Below are positions 44,182 to 53,789 of a stretch of 64,000 nt of DNA, piece after piece (the first letter of the stretch is position 1; every line of letters starts with the position of its first letter). The notes beneath the pieces were generated by a model. The model worked only from the letters and a program-made list of their open reading frames with translations. It was not told the origin of the DNA and did no database searches. The DNA comes from Aeromicrobium marinum DSM 15272 (GTDB lineage: Bacteria; Actinomycetota; Actinomycetes; Propionibacteriales; Nocardioidaceae): the NCBI RefSeq assembly GCF_000160775.2, contig NZ_CM001024.1, positions 1,926,609 through 1,990,608 of the forward strand, in the 5' to 3' direction. The position numbers and the translations under genes are program-made.

Positions 44182-45804
44182 TCAGGTGTCCAGCAGCCGC
44201 TTGACCACCTTGCCGGCAGGGTTGCGCGGCAGCTCGTCGACGAAGATGACGTCGCGCGGGACCTTGTAGCGGGCCAGGTTCTGCCGGACGAGGTCCCGCA
44301 CCGCGTCGGCCGTGATCGGGCCGTCGACCACCACGAACGCCGCGAGTCGTGCGCCGAACTCCTCGTCCGGCACCCCGACCACCGCGGCCTCGCGGACCGA
44401 CGGGTGGGTGGCGAGCAGGTTCTCGACCTCCAGCGGGAACACGTTCTCGCCGCCGGACACGATCATGTCGTCGTCGCGGCCCTCGACGTGCAGGCGACCG
44501 TCGCGGTCCAGGTGCCCCAGGTCGCCGGTCGACATGAACCCGTCGACGACGCGTTTGGACCCTCCCCCGGTGTACCCGCCGAACTGCATCGAGCTGCGGA
44601 CGAAGATCCGGCCGACCGCGCCGTGCCGGACGGGTCGGTCACGGTCGTCCAGGATGCGCACGACCGTGCCGAACGGGGGGCGACCCACGGTGCCGGGAGC
44701 CGCGGCGAGGTCCTGCGGGGTCGCGATCGCGACGGCGGCGACCTCGGTCGACCCGTAGAGGTTGTGCACGACGGGGCCGAAGGCCCGGGTGGCCCGCTCC
44801 GCGAGCTCCGGCCGCAGCGCGGAGCCGGAGAGGGCGATGACGCGCAGGTGCTGCAGCCGCGGCGGTCGGTCCGACGCCTCGACGGCCGCAACCAGCCGGC
44901 CCAGGAGCACCGGGAGGGTGATCAGGGTGTCCGCACGGCGCTCGGCCATCGCGGCGAGGGTGGCAGCGGCGTCGAACCGGCGGCTCACCACCACCGTGCT
45001 GCCCAGACCGAACGACAGCATCGCCATCGACAGCCCCCAGGCGTGGAACAGCGGCGCCGCGACCACCACCGTCCGGCCCGGACGGAGCGGGATCCTCGAC
45101 AGCACGCCACCCGGCGCGGCCAGGGTCGCGTCGATGTCGCGCGGGGCGCCCTTGGGGGTCCCGGTCGTCCCGCTGGTCAGCAGCACGACGCGCTGGGCCC
45201 GTCGGGGCCGCGGCAGCACCCGGGGGTCGGCGTGGCGGATCAGGGTGTCGGTCGCGGCCGCGTCGTCGGGGTCACCCGCCTCGCGGTGGGCCACCAGACG
45301 CCTGACCGACGGGTCGAGCAGGGTCGTCCGGTCCGCGAACTCGCCGTCGTGGACGAGCACGTCGACACCTTCGCGCCCGCACACCTCGGTCAGCTGCGGG
45401 GCGGAGAAGTCGGTGTTGAGCAGCAGTGTCCGGGCGCCGAGCTTGCTCGCGGCGAAGAAGACCTCGAAGAACTCCCGGTGGTTGCGGCACAGGATCCCGA
45501 TGCTGCTGCCGGCGTCGACCCCCGTGGCGTACAGCGCCGCTGCCAGGGCCGTGGAGCGGCGGTGCAGCTCGGCCGACGTCAACGATCCCCGGTCATCGAC
45601 GATCGCGACGCCGTGCGGGTTCATGGCGGCCGCGGCCGCGGTACCGGCACCGGCCACCCCGTGCTGCCACGCGGCGGTCGCGACCCCCAGGTACCGCAGC
45701 GGGTTGCCGCGCACCGCCTGGGGTCCGACCGCGCGAGCCATCGTCGCGGCGTACCGGGCCTCGAGCCGTCCCCGCGCGAGGAGGTCACGCGCCGTCATCG
45801 CCAT
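44182..45804 (-). CDS. Acyl-CoA synthetase (AMP-forming), FadD-like
   Basis: A 540-residue adenylate-forming enzyme activating a fatty or other carboxylic acid to its CoA thioester. LLTSGTTGTPKGAPRDI is the phosphate loop; LFHAWG, NLYGSTEVA, FMSTGDLGHLDRDGRLHVEGRDDDMIVSGGENVFP and the catalytic Lys in NPAGKVVKRLLDT are all present. It resembles mycobacterial FadD12/FadD2-type enzymes. A -10 box TAGGTT ends 7 bases before the ATG at 45804. Its product could feed the acyl-CoA reductase at 36371, but they are not linked. Confidence 0.92.
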   Translation of the reverse strand: MAMTARDLLARGRLEARYAATMARAVGPQAVRGNPLRYLGVATAAWQHGVAGAGTAAAAAMNPHGVAIVDDRGSLTSAELHRRSTALAAALYATGVDAGSSIGILCRNHREFFEVFFAASKLGARTLLLNTDFSAPQLTEVCGREGVDVLVHDGEFADRTTLLDPSVRRLVAHREAGDPDDAAATDTLIRHADPRVLPRPRRAQRVVLLTSGTTGTPKGAPRDIDATLAAPGGVLSRIPLRPGRTVVVAAPLFHAWGLSMAMLSFGLGSTVVVSRRFDAAATLAAMAERRADTLITLPVLLGRLVAAVEASDRPPRLQHLRVIALSGSALRPELAERATRAFGPVVHNLYGSTEVAAVAIATPQDLAAAPGTVGRPPFGTVVRILDDRDRPVRHGAVGRIFVRSSMQFGGYTGGGSKRVVDGFMSTGDLGHLDRDGRLHVEGRDDDMIVSGGENVFPLEVENLLATHPSVREAAVVGVPDEEFGARLAAFVVVDGPITADAVRDLVRQNLARYKVPRDVIFVDELPRNPAGKVVKRLLDT

Positions 45805-45811
45805 GCGCCCG

Positions 45812-45817
45812 AACCTA
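45812..45817 (-). promoter_or_regulatory. -10 box of acyl-CoA synthetase gene, leaderless
   Basis: TAGGTT on the minus strand ends 7 bases before the ATG at 45804. Confidence 0.45.
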
Positions 45818-45841
45818 CGTCCTCTCCCCACCTCCTCGCAC

Positions 45842-46510
45842 TCAGATCAGGCGACGGTCGTTGGCCCAGCGGGTCAGCTCGTGGCGGCTGGAGAGCTGCA
45901 GCTTGCGCAGCACGCTCGACACGTGCGTCTCGACGGTCTTGATCGAGATGAACAGCTCCTTGGCCACCTCCTTGTAGGCGTAGCCGCGGGCGATCAGCCG
46001 CATGACCTCCCGCTCGCGTTCGGTCAGCCGGTCCAGGTCGGTGTCGATCTGCGCGACCTCGATGGTGCCGGCGAAGGCGTCCAGCACGAATCCGGCCAGC
46101 CGGGGCGAGAACACCGCGTCGCCGGCCGCCACCCGGGCGATCGCGTCGAGCAGCTCCGGTCCGGAGATGTTCTTGGTGACGTAGCCGCGGGCGCCCGCCC
46201 GGATGACGCCGATGACGTCCTCGGCGGCATCGCTGACCGACAGCGCCAGGAACCGCATGTCGGGGTGCCGCGGGAGCATGCGGCGCAGCACCTCACCGCC
46301 ACCTCCGCCGGGCATGTGCACGTCGAGCAGGACGACGTCGGGGGTCGTGGCGGTCAGCGCCGCGACGGCGGACTCGACGTCCTCGGCCTCAGCGACCAGG
46401 TCGAGGGTGCCGGAGATCTCGGCCCGCACCCCCGTCCGGAACATGGCGTGGTCGTCGACGACGGCGATCCGCAGGCGCGCGGCCGGCGGCGGTGTCGTGG
46501 GGGTGGTCAT
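45842..46510 (-). CDS. NarL/LuxR-family response regulator (MacR/LiaR-like)
   Basis: A 222-residue regulator: receiver domain with acidic pocket VVDDH and phospho-acceptor Asp in VVLLDVHMPG, Lys in GYVTKNISG, and a C-terminal helix-turn-helix (LTEREREVMRLIARGYAYKE then VAKELFISIKTVETHVSSVL). Its ATG overlaps the kinase stop as ATGA. The partner kinase carries a PspC domain and the divergent genes encode PspC proteins, so the pair probably monitors envelope stress. Confidence 0.93.
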   Translation of the reverse strand: MTTPTTPPPAARLRIAVVDDHAMFRTGVRAEISGTLDLVAEAEDVESAVAALTATTPDVVLLDVHMPGGGGGEVLRRMLPRHPDMRFLALSVSDAAEDVIGVIRAGARGYVTKNISGPELLDAIARVAAGDAVFSPRLAGFVLDAFAGTIEVAQIDTDLDRLTEREREVMRLIARGYAYKEVAKELFISIKTVETHVSSVLRKLQLSSRHELTRWANDRRLI

Positions 46511-47739
46511 GGGGTGGAGTCCTCTCGAACGGCGGATCGCGGCAGACGGAGCCGCACCTCGGTGCCCTCGCCGGGCGCGCTGCGGACCACGACCGTGCCG
46601 CCGTGCCGCTCGACGCGACCGACCACCGATCCGCGGATCCCCATCCGGTCCTCCGGCACGGCGTCGGGGTCGAACCCGATGCCCCGGTCCCGGACGAAGA
46701 TCTCGACCGATCCCTCGAGCACCTCGGCGTACACGTCGACCCGGTCGGCGTGCGCGTGCTTGGCGGCGTTCACCACGGCCTCACGGGCAGCCCGCACGAG
46801 GGCCGCCAGGTCGTCGTCGAGCGGCGCGTCCCCCACCACCACGATCTCGACGGGCACCCGGTGGTCGACCTCGACCTCGCCCACCACGGCCCGCAGGGCC
46901 GCCGCGACGGAGTCGCCGTCGCGGCGTTCGTCGCCGTACAGCCAGGCCCGCAGGTCCCGCTCCTGCCGGCGCGCCAGGGTCGCCACGACCGCGGGGTCCG
47001 CCGCGTTCTTCTGCAGCAGGGCCAGGGTCTGCAGCACCGAGTCGTGCAGGTGGGCCGCGACGTCGGCGCGCTCCTGGGAGCGGATCCGCTCCCGCCGCTC
47101 GGAGCCCAGGTCGCCGATGAGCGACGCCACCCACGGGCCGACGATCAAGGTGATGCCGAGGACGGCGACGGCCAGCACGGTGGCCACGTCGGCGATCGCG
47201 GCCCACCCTCGTTCCGCCGTGACGAGGTAGATGCCCGCGGCTCCGATCAGCGCCGAGCCGGCCACGACCCGCAGGACGGACGGCCAGGTGCCGTCGTTGC
47301 GCAGCCAGCCGGTGCGGGTGTCGTCGAGCCCCCGCCACACGACGGCCAGACCGACGGCGGCGATCAGCATCGGCAGCAGCAGGCTCCAGCCGATGCCGCG
47401 GCCCGACACCTGCACCAGCAGGGCGACACCGGCACCGATCGCCAGCACCGCCGCCGCGCGGGCGACGTCGACCGTCGACGTGCCGCCGGAGGTCCGGAGG
47501 CCTCGCCGGGTCGCGGCGTCCAGCCCGGGCACGCCGGGCGCGGCACTGATCGGCAGGAACCGCCACAACAGGAGGTACGCCACGATCCCTGCACCGTTGA
47601 AGACTGCCGCGATCGTGAAGCCGAGCCGGACCCACAGGGGGTCCACGCCCAGGTGGTCCGCGACGCCGGCGCTGACGCCGGAGATGATCCGGCGGTCGGC
47701 GGGCCGGTACGCGCGGCGCACGGGTGGGGGCGGTGTCAC
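46507..47739 (-). CDS. PspC-domain sensor histidine kinase (MacS/LiaS-like)
   Basis: A 410-residue membrane kinase. Residues about 12-63 form a PspC domain (RRIISGVSAGVADHLGVDPLWVRL), followed by several further helices. The HisKA_3 box is ERADVAAHLHDSVLQTLALL with the phosphorylated His, and the ATPase domain has DRGIGFDPD and GEGTEVRLRLP. GTG at 47739 was chosen, because the upstream frame runs into the divergent promoter region and lacks family similarity. Coupled to the response regulator by ATGA. Confidence 0.9.
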   Translation of the reverse strand: MTPPPPVRRAYRPADRRIISGVSAGVADHLGVDPLWVRLGFTIAAVFNGAGIVAYLLLWRFLPISAAPGVPGLDAATRRGLRTSGGTSTVDVARAAAVLAIGAGVALLVQVSGRGIGWSLLLPMLIAAVGLAVVWRGLDDTRTGWLRNDGTWPSVLRVVAGSALIGAAGIYLVTAERGWAAIADVATVLAVAVLGITLIVGPWVASLIGDLGSERRERIRSQERADVAAHLHDSVLQTLALLQKNAADPAVVATLARRQERDLRAWLYGDERRDGDSVAAALRAVVGEVEVDHRVPVEIVVVGDAPLDDDLAALVRAAREAVVNAAKHAHADRVDVYAEVLEGSVEIFVRDRGIGFDPDAVPEDRMGIRGSVVGRVERHGGTVVVRSAPGEGTEVRLRLPRSAVREDSTP

Positions 47740-47794
47740 CCCATGATCGTCACACGCGGGGACGCCCCCGCGCCACGAGGGACGGGACCCGCCC

Positions 47795-47827
47795 GACCCT
47801 GAGGCGACCCGGGGACGGACCAGGGTC
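47795..47827. promoter_or_regulatory. Inverted repeat in the divergent kinase / PspC promoter region
   Basis: GACCCTG (47795-47801) and CAGGGTC (47821-47827), 19 bp apart, in the 131-bp spacer between the kinase gene and the PspC gene. Possible autoregulatory site for the response regulator; the wide spacing makes it tentative. Confidence 0.35.
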
Positions 47828-47870
47828 GATCCCGATGGTGCGGGCCCACCCCGATCGACACGATGGAGAC

Positions 47871-49151
47871 ATGAACGACACGACCGACATCCCCACGACG
47901 CCGCCCCCACCCCCTCCGCCGCCCGGCGGTGAGGAGTCGGCAGGCGGCGGACCCGACCGCGAGCGCCTGCGCTCGGTCGCCGACGCCACCCGGTCCACCG
48001 ACGGCCGCATGCTCACCGGGGTGGCCGCGGGTCTCGGCCGGCACCTGGGCATCGACCCGATCATCGTCCGGGTCGTCTTCGTCGCCCTGACCTTCCTCGG
48101 CCTGGCCGGCGTGGTGCTGTACGTGACGGCCTGGTTCCTCCTGCCCACCGACGACGGTCGCCGGAGCATCGCCGCCGAGTGGTTCCGGCTCGACCGCAAC
48201 GAACCGCAGGTCCGCACCGTCGGCCTGATCCTCGGCGGCATCGCCGCCGTCGGTGCGGTCATCGGCGACAGCGGGTGGTTCTGGTGGGGCGGGCCCTGGC
48301 CGCTGTTCGTCATCGGACTCCCGGCGCTGGGCCTGTACTGGCTGTTCGTGGTGCTGCCGCGTCGTCGTCGCGACGGGCGGACCCCGACCGATCCCCCGCC
48401 CGCCGGTCCGAGCTGGCCGGGCGCCGCGTCACCTGCCGGCTCTCCGGCCGCGACGTCACCCGCCGGCCCGGCCGGGGACACCGAGGGGACCACGGTGCCG
48501 GCCGGTGGTGAGGCCCCGCCGGCTCCTCCGACGTGGACGGCCCAGCCGGCCGCACCGCGCCGGATGAGGCCCCCGCTGCTCCTGCTCGCCACCCTCTCGG
48601 CGATGGCCGCGGTCCTGGGCTCCCTCGCACTGTGGGACGTCGCGGCCGACCGGGACCTCACCTGGACCGCGTACGTCGTGGCCGCGCTGCTCGTGACGGG
48701 TGCCGCACTCGTGGTCGGCGCCTGGTGGGGCCGCAGCGTCGCCCTGGTGCTCCTGGGTGTCGTGCTGAGCGGTGTCCTGGCGATCGGGTCGCTCCTGCCG
48801 GACGGGCGGATCGGCGAGATCCGGGTCGCGCCGACCAGCGCCGCCGGCGTCGAGTCCGACTACCAGCTCGGCATCGGCCTGCTGGAGCTCGACCTGCGCG
48901 AGGTCGACGACCCCGAGGACCTGCGGGGCCGGACGATCCGCCTCGACGCCGGCTTCGGCGAGACGCGCGTTCTCCTGCCCGACGACCTCGCCGTCACGGT
49001 GGTCGCCACCGTCGACGGCGGCGCGATCGACGTCCTCGGCATCCGGGACGACGGACGATCGGCGCGCGTCGTCTCCCCGGCGGACGGACGTCCGTCCGTG
49101 CGCATCCTCATCGACCAGACCTTCGGACAGATCACGGTGGACCGCTCATGA
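47871..49151 (+). CDS. PspC-domain membrane protein with LiaF-like C-terminal domain
   Basis: A 426-residue protein. A Pro-rich N-terminus (eight consecutive Pro near residue 11) leads to a PspC domain (DGRMLTGVAAGLGRHLGIDP, about residues 44-95), two or three further helix groups with Pro/Ala-rich linkers, and a C-terminal beta-rich domain (from about residue 320: LGIGLLELDLREV, then DAGFGETRVLLPDDLAVTV) like the LiaF/DUF2154 cell-wall stress domain. It is divergent from the PspC kinase and overlaps the next gene as ATGA. Probably the accessory inhibitor or sensor for the two-component system. Confidence 0.85.
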   Translation: MNDTTDIPTTPPPPPPPPGGEESAGGGPDRERLRSVADATRSTDGRMLTGVAAGLGRHLGIDPIIVRVVFVALTFLGLAGVVLYVTAWFLLPTDDGRRSIAAEWFRLDRNEPQVRTVGLILGGIAAVGAVIGDSGWFWWGGPWPLFVIGLPALGLYWLFVVLPRRRRDGRTPTDPPPAGPSWPGAASPAGSPAATSPAGPAGDTEGTTVPAGGEAPPAPPTWTAQPAAPRRMRPPLLLLATLSAMAAVLGSLALWDVAADRDLTWTAYVVAALLVTGAALVVGAWWGRSVALVLLGVVLSGVLAIGSLLPDGRIGEIRVAPTSAAGVESDYQLGIGLLELDLREVDDPEDLRGRTIRLDAGFGETRVLLPDDLAVTVVATVDGGAIDVLGIRDDGRSARVVSPADGRPSVRILIDQTFGQITVDRS

Positions 49152-49333
49152 CCACGCACCCCTTCAACCCGTGGAGCCTCGTCGCCGGCCTGGTGTTCCT
49201 CGCCACCGGTGCCGGGTTCCTCGCCCACGACGAGAACCTCGTCACCGCCGGCCAGCTCGCCGTCACGGCGCCGATCATCCTGATCGTCCTCGGCGTCGGT
49301 GGCCTGGCCCTCACCCTCAGGAGAAGCGCATGA
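49148..49333 (+). CDS. Small two-helix membrane protein in the PspC operon
   Basis: A 61-residue protein: two hydrophobic helices (about residues 10-25 and 37-56) joined by HDENLVTAGQ. ATG overlaps the preceding stop, and its own stop overlaps the next ATG, both as ATGA. I do not recognise a family; the tight coupling suggests a structural partner of the two PspC proteins. Confidence 0.75.
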   Translation: MTTHPFNPWSLVAGLVFLATGAGFLAHDENLVTAGQLAVTAPIILIVLGVGGLALTLRRSA

Positions 49334-49587
49334 CCAACAACCGCCCCCTCACCCGTCGCAGCGAGCGCAAGATGATCGCCGGGGTGTGCGGCGGCCTGGC
49401 CGACCACTTCGGCTGGGACGCGAACGTCGTACGGATCGTCGCCGTCGTCGCCCTCGTGGTCGGCTTCGGATCGGTGTTCATCGCCTACGTGGTGGCGTGG
49501 TTCCTCATGCCGAAGGCGCCCCGGACCGACCCGTGGGTGTCGGCGACCGGAGCCACTCCTCCCGCGCCGCCAGCGCCGTCCGCGTGA
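49330..49587 (+). CDS. Small PspC-domain protein
   Basis: An 85-residue protein that is almost entirely a PspC domain (LTRRSERKMIAGVCGGLADHFGWDANVVRIVAV) with one or two helices and a Pro/Ala-rich tail. It completes a set of four PspC-related proteins in this cluster, counting the kinase. The last 83 bp overlap the convergent GDPD gene. Confidence 0.88.
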   Translation: MTNNRPLTRRSERKMIAGVCGGLADHFGWDANVVRIVAVVALVVGFGSVFIAYVVAWFLMPKAPRTDPWVSATGATPPAPPAPSA

Positions 49588-50536
49588 AGTCCGAGAACGT
49601 GCCGTCGACCCCGGCGGCGTAGAAGGCGAGGTACTCGGCCCGGGCGTCACCGTGAGCGGCGACGTCCGGGCCGAGGCGCAGGTTCGTGGGCAGGAAGTTG
49701 TTCTCGTCCCTCATGGTCCAGATGTGCACCATGAGGCCGCGCTGGTGGGCGCGGCGGACGAGCTTCGTCTCGTGGGTCAGCCGGTAGTCACGGTCCCGCC
49801 GGATGACCAGACTCTTGTTCGGACCGATCCCGTCGGCGTACTCGGCGATCCTGGACAGCTCGCGCTTGCTCGTGAGGCTGGCGTACGTGCGGCGGTCGCG
49901 GCGCACCACGAAGTCCCACGGCGCACCCTGCCGGTCGATCAGCTGCACCAGGGGCAGGGGCGTCCGGTCCCGCAGCCCCTGCAGGTTCGAGGTCTCGAAC
50001 GACTGGACGATGACCGGCACGTCGGCGTCGACGCGGTTCAGGTCGTGCCGCTGCAGGGTCTCGAGCAGCAGGTCGTCGAGGTCGAGCCCGAGCCTCCGGA
50101 AGTAGCTGGGGAGCTTGGTCTCGACGTACACCCCCACGCCGCCGGCCCGGGCGATCGCGATGACCTCGTCGAGGGTCAGGACCGGCTCGACCCCGGCGAG
50201 GCCGATGTTCTGGGGACGCAGCTGCGGCAGCCGCTCACTCGTGGTGAGGGTCTTGATCTCGGCCAGGGTGAAGTCCTCGGTGAACCAGCCGGTGCGCGGC
50301 ACCCCGTTGACGAACTTGGTCGTGCGTCGCTCGGCGAACTCCGGGTGGTCGGCCACGTCGGTGGTGTGACCGATCTCGTTCTCGTGCCGCACGACGAGGT
50401 GACCGTCACCGGTGGCCACCACGTCGGGCTCGATGTAGTCGCAGCCCGCAGCGACGGCCAGCTCGTACGAGGCCCTGGTGTGCTCGAGCCGTTCACCGGG
50501 CATGCCCCGGTGCGCGATGACGATCGGACCGGTCAC
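49505..50536 (-). CDS. Glycerophosphodiester phosphodiesterase
   Basis: A 343-residue GDPD-family enzyme that hydrolyses glycerophosphodiesters to glycerol-3-phosphate and an alcohol. IAHRGMPGERLEHT (catalytic His and metal Glu), CDYIEPDVVAT (Glu and Asp) and the second His in VVRHENEIGHTT are present. No signal peptide is visible, so it may act in the cytoplasm, unlike many GlpQ enzymes. Start is GTG. The 3' end overlaps the small PspC gene by 83 bp on the other strand. Confidence 0.9.
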   Translation of the reverse strand: MTGPIVIAHRGMPGERLEHTRASYELAVAAGCDYIEPDVVATGDGHLVVRHENEIGHTTDVADHPEFAERRTTKFVNGVPRTGWFTEDFTLAEIKTLTTSERLPQLRPQNIGLAGVEPVLTLDEVIAIARAGGVGVYVETKLPSYFRRLGLDLDDLLLETLQRHDLNRVDADVPVIVQSFETSNLQGLRDRTPLPLVQLIDRQGAPWDFVVRRDRRTYASLTSKRELSRIAEYADGIGPNKSLVIRRDRDYRLTHETKLVRRAHQRGLMVHIWTMRDENNFLPTNLRLGPDVAAHGDARAEYLAFYAAGVDGTFSDFTRTALAAREEWLRSPTPTGRSGAPSA

Positions 50537-50622
50537 GAGGACCAGTCAACCACCGCGGGAGGGCCCGCCACCGAAGATCCGGCGGTAGGTGACCCACCGA
50601 ACAGTGGAGCATCCGCCGCCGG

Positions 50623-52131
50623 TCAGGGGTGGACGAGGCGCACGGCACCGTCGCGCCGCGGGTCGGCCGCGGCGACCAGGTGGCCGTCGGGCCGGCGGAG
50701 GGTCGCTCCCACCCCGCCGAAGTACATCGACGGTTCGGTCTCGACCTTGACCACCTCGTCGGTCCGGCCGGCCCGGTGCACGTGCACCCGCGGGTGGTTC
50801 ACCGCGGCGGCCAGCCCCAGGTCGCCGTTCACGAACCCGGCGACGGCCTGCACGATCGCCGTGGTGATGCGGTCGGCGCCCGGCGAGCCGACGGCAAGGG
50901 TCGCCCCGTCCCGTCGTCGTCCCACGGTCGGCGCCATGTTCGACAGCAACCGGGTCCCGGGCGGCAGTCCGTGCAGCCCTCGAGCGTTCAGCTCCTGCTC
51001 GCCCAGACAGTTGTTGAGCCAGATGCCGGTGCCGTCGGCGACCATGCCCGAGCTGTACCCCGACGACACGGTCAGCGAGCAGGCGCCGCCGTCACTGTCG
51101 GTGGCCGACACGTGGGCGGTGGACCCGGACTCGAGGGCGCCCAGCCCGCCGGCGTCGACGAGGTCGAGCAGGGCTGCGGCGTCGGCCGCGAGGTCGTCGG
51201 TGTGGTCCAGCACGGCGAGGCGGTGGCCGAGGACGGCGCGCTGCACGGCCACCAGGTGCGCGACGTCGGCCTCGGACCAGCGGCCGTCGGGCAGCGGTGC
51301 CGCGGGCCGGCCGTCCATCAGTCTCATCATCGCGGCGACGCAGACCCCTCCGACCGCGGGCGGCGGGTTGGTGCCGAAGGTCCAGTCACCGACCTCGGCG
51401 ACCAGTGACGGCCGCACGACAGGCCGGTACGCCGCGAGGTCCTCGCTGGCCAGGATCCCTCCGCGGGCCAGCACGTCGCCGCTGATCCGGCGGGCCAGCT
51501 CCCCGGTGTGCAGGGCAGCCGCGCCCTCGGCGGCGACCAGGTCCAACGCCTCGGCGAGGTCCGGCAGCACGATCGGGTCGGTGGTGATCTCACCGTCGGC
51601 GTCGTGGATGGCCGCGTGGCTGACCGGGTCCCACCCGAAGATCGAGTCGTGCACGTGCTCGAGGTAGTAGCGCGAGGCCGAGCTCAGCCGGAACCCGCGC
51701 CGCGCCACGGCGGCCGCCGGCGCGACGAGCTCGGGCCACGGCACCCTCCCCCACCGGTCGTGCGCCTCCTGCATCGCTGCGACCGAGCCGTGGGCTGCGA
51801 CCGAACCGGGTCCCACGGTGACCGTGACCCCGCCGCCGTAGGCGGTGTCGACGTCCCACGTGCCGCCGCCCAGCGGCCGACCCCGGCCGGGCATGTCCAT
51901 CCAGCCGTCCACGGTCTGCGGTGGCCCGCCGGCGGCCGGTTGGACGGTCAGGAAGCCCCCCGAGCTCAGCGAGACGATGCCGACCTCGTTCACCATCGTC
52001 ACGAGACCGGCCGCGATCGCCGCGTCCACGGCGTTGCCCCCGGCGCGGGCCACCTGCTCGCCGGCGTCGGCCGCCGCCTCGTTGGGCGCGGAGATCGCGA
52101 CGTCGAGGGGCGTGGGGCGGTTCACTCCCAC
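50623..52131 (-). CDS. Gamma-glutamyltransferase family protein
   Basis: A 502-residue N-terminal nucleophile hydrolase. [13 protein letters not shown] and [14 protein letters not shown] are typical of the large chain, and the autocleavage Thr lies in [35 protein letters not shown] and [10 protein letters not shown] complete the site. There is no signal peptide, whereas classical GGT is exported, so it may act on cytoplasmic gamma-glutamyl compounds. GTG at 52131 overlaps guaA by 10 bp; GTG at 52125 is also possible (4-bp overlap). Same strand as guaA, so probably cotranscribed. Confidence 0.88.
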   Translation of the reverse strand: MGVNRPTPLDVAISAPNEAAADAGEQVARAGGNAVDAAIAAGLVTMVNEVGIVSLSSGGFLTVQPAAGGPPQTVDGWMDMPGRGRPLGGGTWDVDTAYGGGVTVTVGPGSVAAHGSVAAMQEAHDRWGRVPWPELVAPAAAVARRGFRLSSASRYYLEHVHDSIFGWDPVSHAAIHDADGEITTDPIVLPDLAEALDLVAAEGAAALHTGELARRISGDVLARGGILASEDLAAYRPVVRPSLVAEVGDWTFGTNPPPAVGGVCVAAMMRLMDGRPAAPLPDGRWSEADVAHLVAVQRAVLGHRLAVLDHTDDLAADAAALLDLVDAGGLGALESGSTAHVSATDSDGGACSLTVSSGYSSGMVADGTGIWLNNCLGEQELNARGLHGLPPGTRLLSNMAPTVGRRRDGATLAVGSPGADRITTAIVQAVAGFVNGDLGLAAAVNHPRVHVHRAGRTDEVVKVETEPSMYFGGVGATLRRPDGHLVAAADPRRDGAVRLVHP

Positions 52132-53717
52132 TCGATGGTGCCCGGCGGCTTGCTGGTGACGTCGAGGACGACGCGGTTCACCTCACGGACCTCGTTGGTG
52201 ATCCGCGTCGAGATCCGCTCCAGCAGCTCGTACGGCAACCGGGTCCAGTCGGCGGTCATGGCGTCCTCGCTGGACACCGGACGCAGCACGACCGGGTGCC
52301 CGTAGGTGCGACCGTCGCCCTGCACGCCGACGGAGTGCACGTCGGCCAGCAGGACCACGGGGAACTGCCAGATCGACGAGTCGAGGCCCGCCGCCGTGGT
52401 CTCCTGACGCACGATCGCGTCGGCCGCACGCAGGATCCGCAACCGGTCGGCGTCGACGGCGCCGACGATCCGGATCGCCAGGCCCGGGCCGGGGAAGGGG
52501 TGCCGCCCGACGATGGCCTCGGGGATGCCGAGCTGCCGCCCGACCTCGCGCACCTCGTCCTTGAACAGGGCACGCAGCGGCTCGATGAGGGAGAACTCCA
52601 GGTCCTCGGGGAGCCCGCCCACGTTGTGGTGGCTCTTGATGGTCGCCGCGCCCTCTCCCCCGCCGGACTCGACCACGTCGGGGTACAGGGTGCCCTGCAC
52701 GAGGAACTTGACCGGTGGTCCGGGCGTCGCCAGGACCTCGGCCTCGGCCGCCTCGAACACCCGGATGAACTCGCGACCGATGATCTTGCGCTTGGTCTCG
52801 GGGTCGGTGACCCCCGCCAGGTGGCCGAGGAACTGCTCCCGGGCGTCGACGACCTTGAGGTCGACGCCGGTGGCCGCCACGTAGTCGAGCTCGACCTGCT
52901 CGGCCTCGCCCTCCCGGAGCAGGCCGTGGTCGACGAACACCGCGGTGAGCCGGTCACCGATGGCGCGCTGCACCAGGGCGGTGGAGACCGCCGAGTCGAC
53001 ACCGCCCGAGAGCGCCGAGATGACGCGGGAGTCGCCCACCTGTTCGCGGATCAGCGCGATCTGCTCCTCGACGATGTTGGCGCTCGTCCAGGTCTGCCGG
53101 CAACCGGCGATGTCGACCAGGAAGCGCTCCAGGATCGCCTGTCCGTGCTCGGAGTGGAGCACCTCGGGGTGCCACTGCACGCCGGCGAATCCGCGGCCGG
53201 TGTGCTCGAACGCCGCCACCGGGGCGCCGGAGGTGCTCGCGAGGGCCGTGAACCCGCCGGGTGCCGCCGAGACCGCGTCGCCGTGGCTCATCCACACACG
53301 GTGCCGGAGCGGGAGGTCGGCCAGCAGGGTGCCGGCCGTGTCGACCTGCATCTCGGTCCGGCCGAACTCCGACAGGCCGGTGCGCGCGACGGTGCCGCCG
53401 AGGGCGGCCGCCATCGCCTGGAACCCGTAGCAGATGCCGAACACCGGCACCGAGCCGTCGAGCACGCCCGGGTCCAGCTGCGGAGCGCCCGGCTCGTAGA
53501 CCGACGAGGGCCCGCCCGACAGGATGATGGCGGCCGGCTTCTTCGCCAGCATCTCGGCGGCCGGCATGGTGCTGGGGACGATCTCGGAGAACACCCGCGC
53601 CTCACGGACCCGGCGCGCGATCAGCTGGGCGTACTGGGCGCCGAAATCGACCACCAGGACGGTGTCGTGCTGGGCCTCGGCGAGGGCTTCGGGCGTGGTC
53701 GTCCGGGGGTTCGTCAC
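52122..53717 (-). CDS. guaA: GMP synthase (glutamine-hydrolysing)
   Basis: Converts XMP to GMP using glutamine and ATP. 531 residues. The amidotransferase domain has [13 protein letters not shown] (nucleophile Cys) and [13 protein letters not shown] (His, Glu); the synthetase has the PP-loop [14 protein letters not shown]; the C-terminus has the dimerisation motif ending [10 protein letters not shown] -10 box TACGAT ends 6 bases before the GTG at 53717, suggesting a leaderless mRNA. With guaB upstream in the same orientation, the guanine branch is clustered. Confidence 0.97.
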   Translation of the reverse strand: MTNPRTTTPEALAEAQHDTVLVVDFGAQYAQLIARRVREARVFSEIVPSTMPAAEMLAKKPAAIILSGGPSSVYEPGAPQLDPGVLDGSVPVFGICYGFQAMAAALGGTVARTGLSEFGRTEMQVDTAGTLLADLPLRHRVWMSHGDAVSAAPGGFTALASTSGAPVAAFEHTGRGFAGVQWHPEVLHSEHGQAILERFLVDIAGCRQTWTSANIVEEQIALIREQVGDSRVISALSGGVDSAVSTALVQRAIGDRLTAVFVDHGLLREGEAEQVELDYVAATGVDLKVVDAREQFLGHLAGVTDPETKRKIIGREFIRVFEAAEAEVLATPGPPVKFLVQGTLYPDVVESGGGEGAATIKSHHNVGGLPEDLEFSLIEPLRALFKDEVREVGRQLGIPEAIVGRHPFPGPGLAIRIVGAVDADRLRILRAADAIVRQETTAAGLDSSIWQFPVVLLADVHSVGVQGDGRTYGHPVVLRPVSSEDAMTADWTRLPYELLERISTRITNEVREVNRVVLDVTSKPPGTIEWE

Positions 53718-53723
53718 GCGTCG

Positions 53724-53729
53724 ATCGTA
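53724..53729 (-). promoter_or_regulatory. -10 box of guaA, leaderless
   Basis: TACGAT on the minus strand ends 6 bases before the GTG at 53717. The presence of a promoter here means no guaA leader RNA extends into the upstream hairpins. Confidence 0.5.
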
Positions 53730-53789
53730 CCGGTGGCAACTTTCTTTCCGGTCCCCGTAACCCCGGTATCGGGGCGTCGTTGATACGGG

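Noticed and set aside
53761..53774. Small GC hairpin (CCCCG-GTAT-CGGGG) upstream of the 6C-like RNA
   Set aside because: Five-bp arms are expected by chance in this composition and no function can be tied to it.
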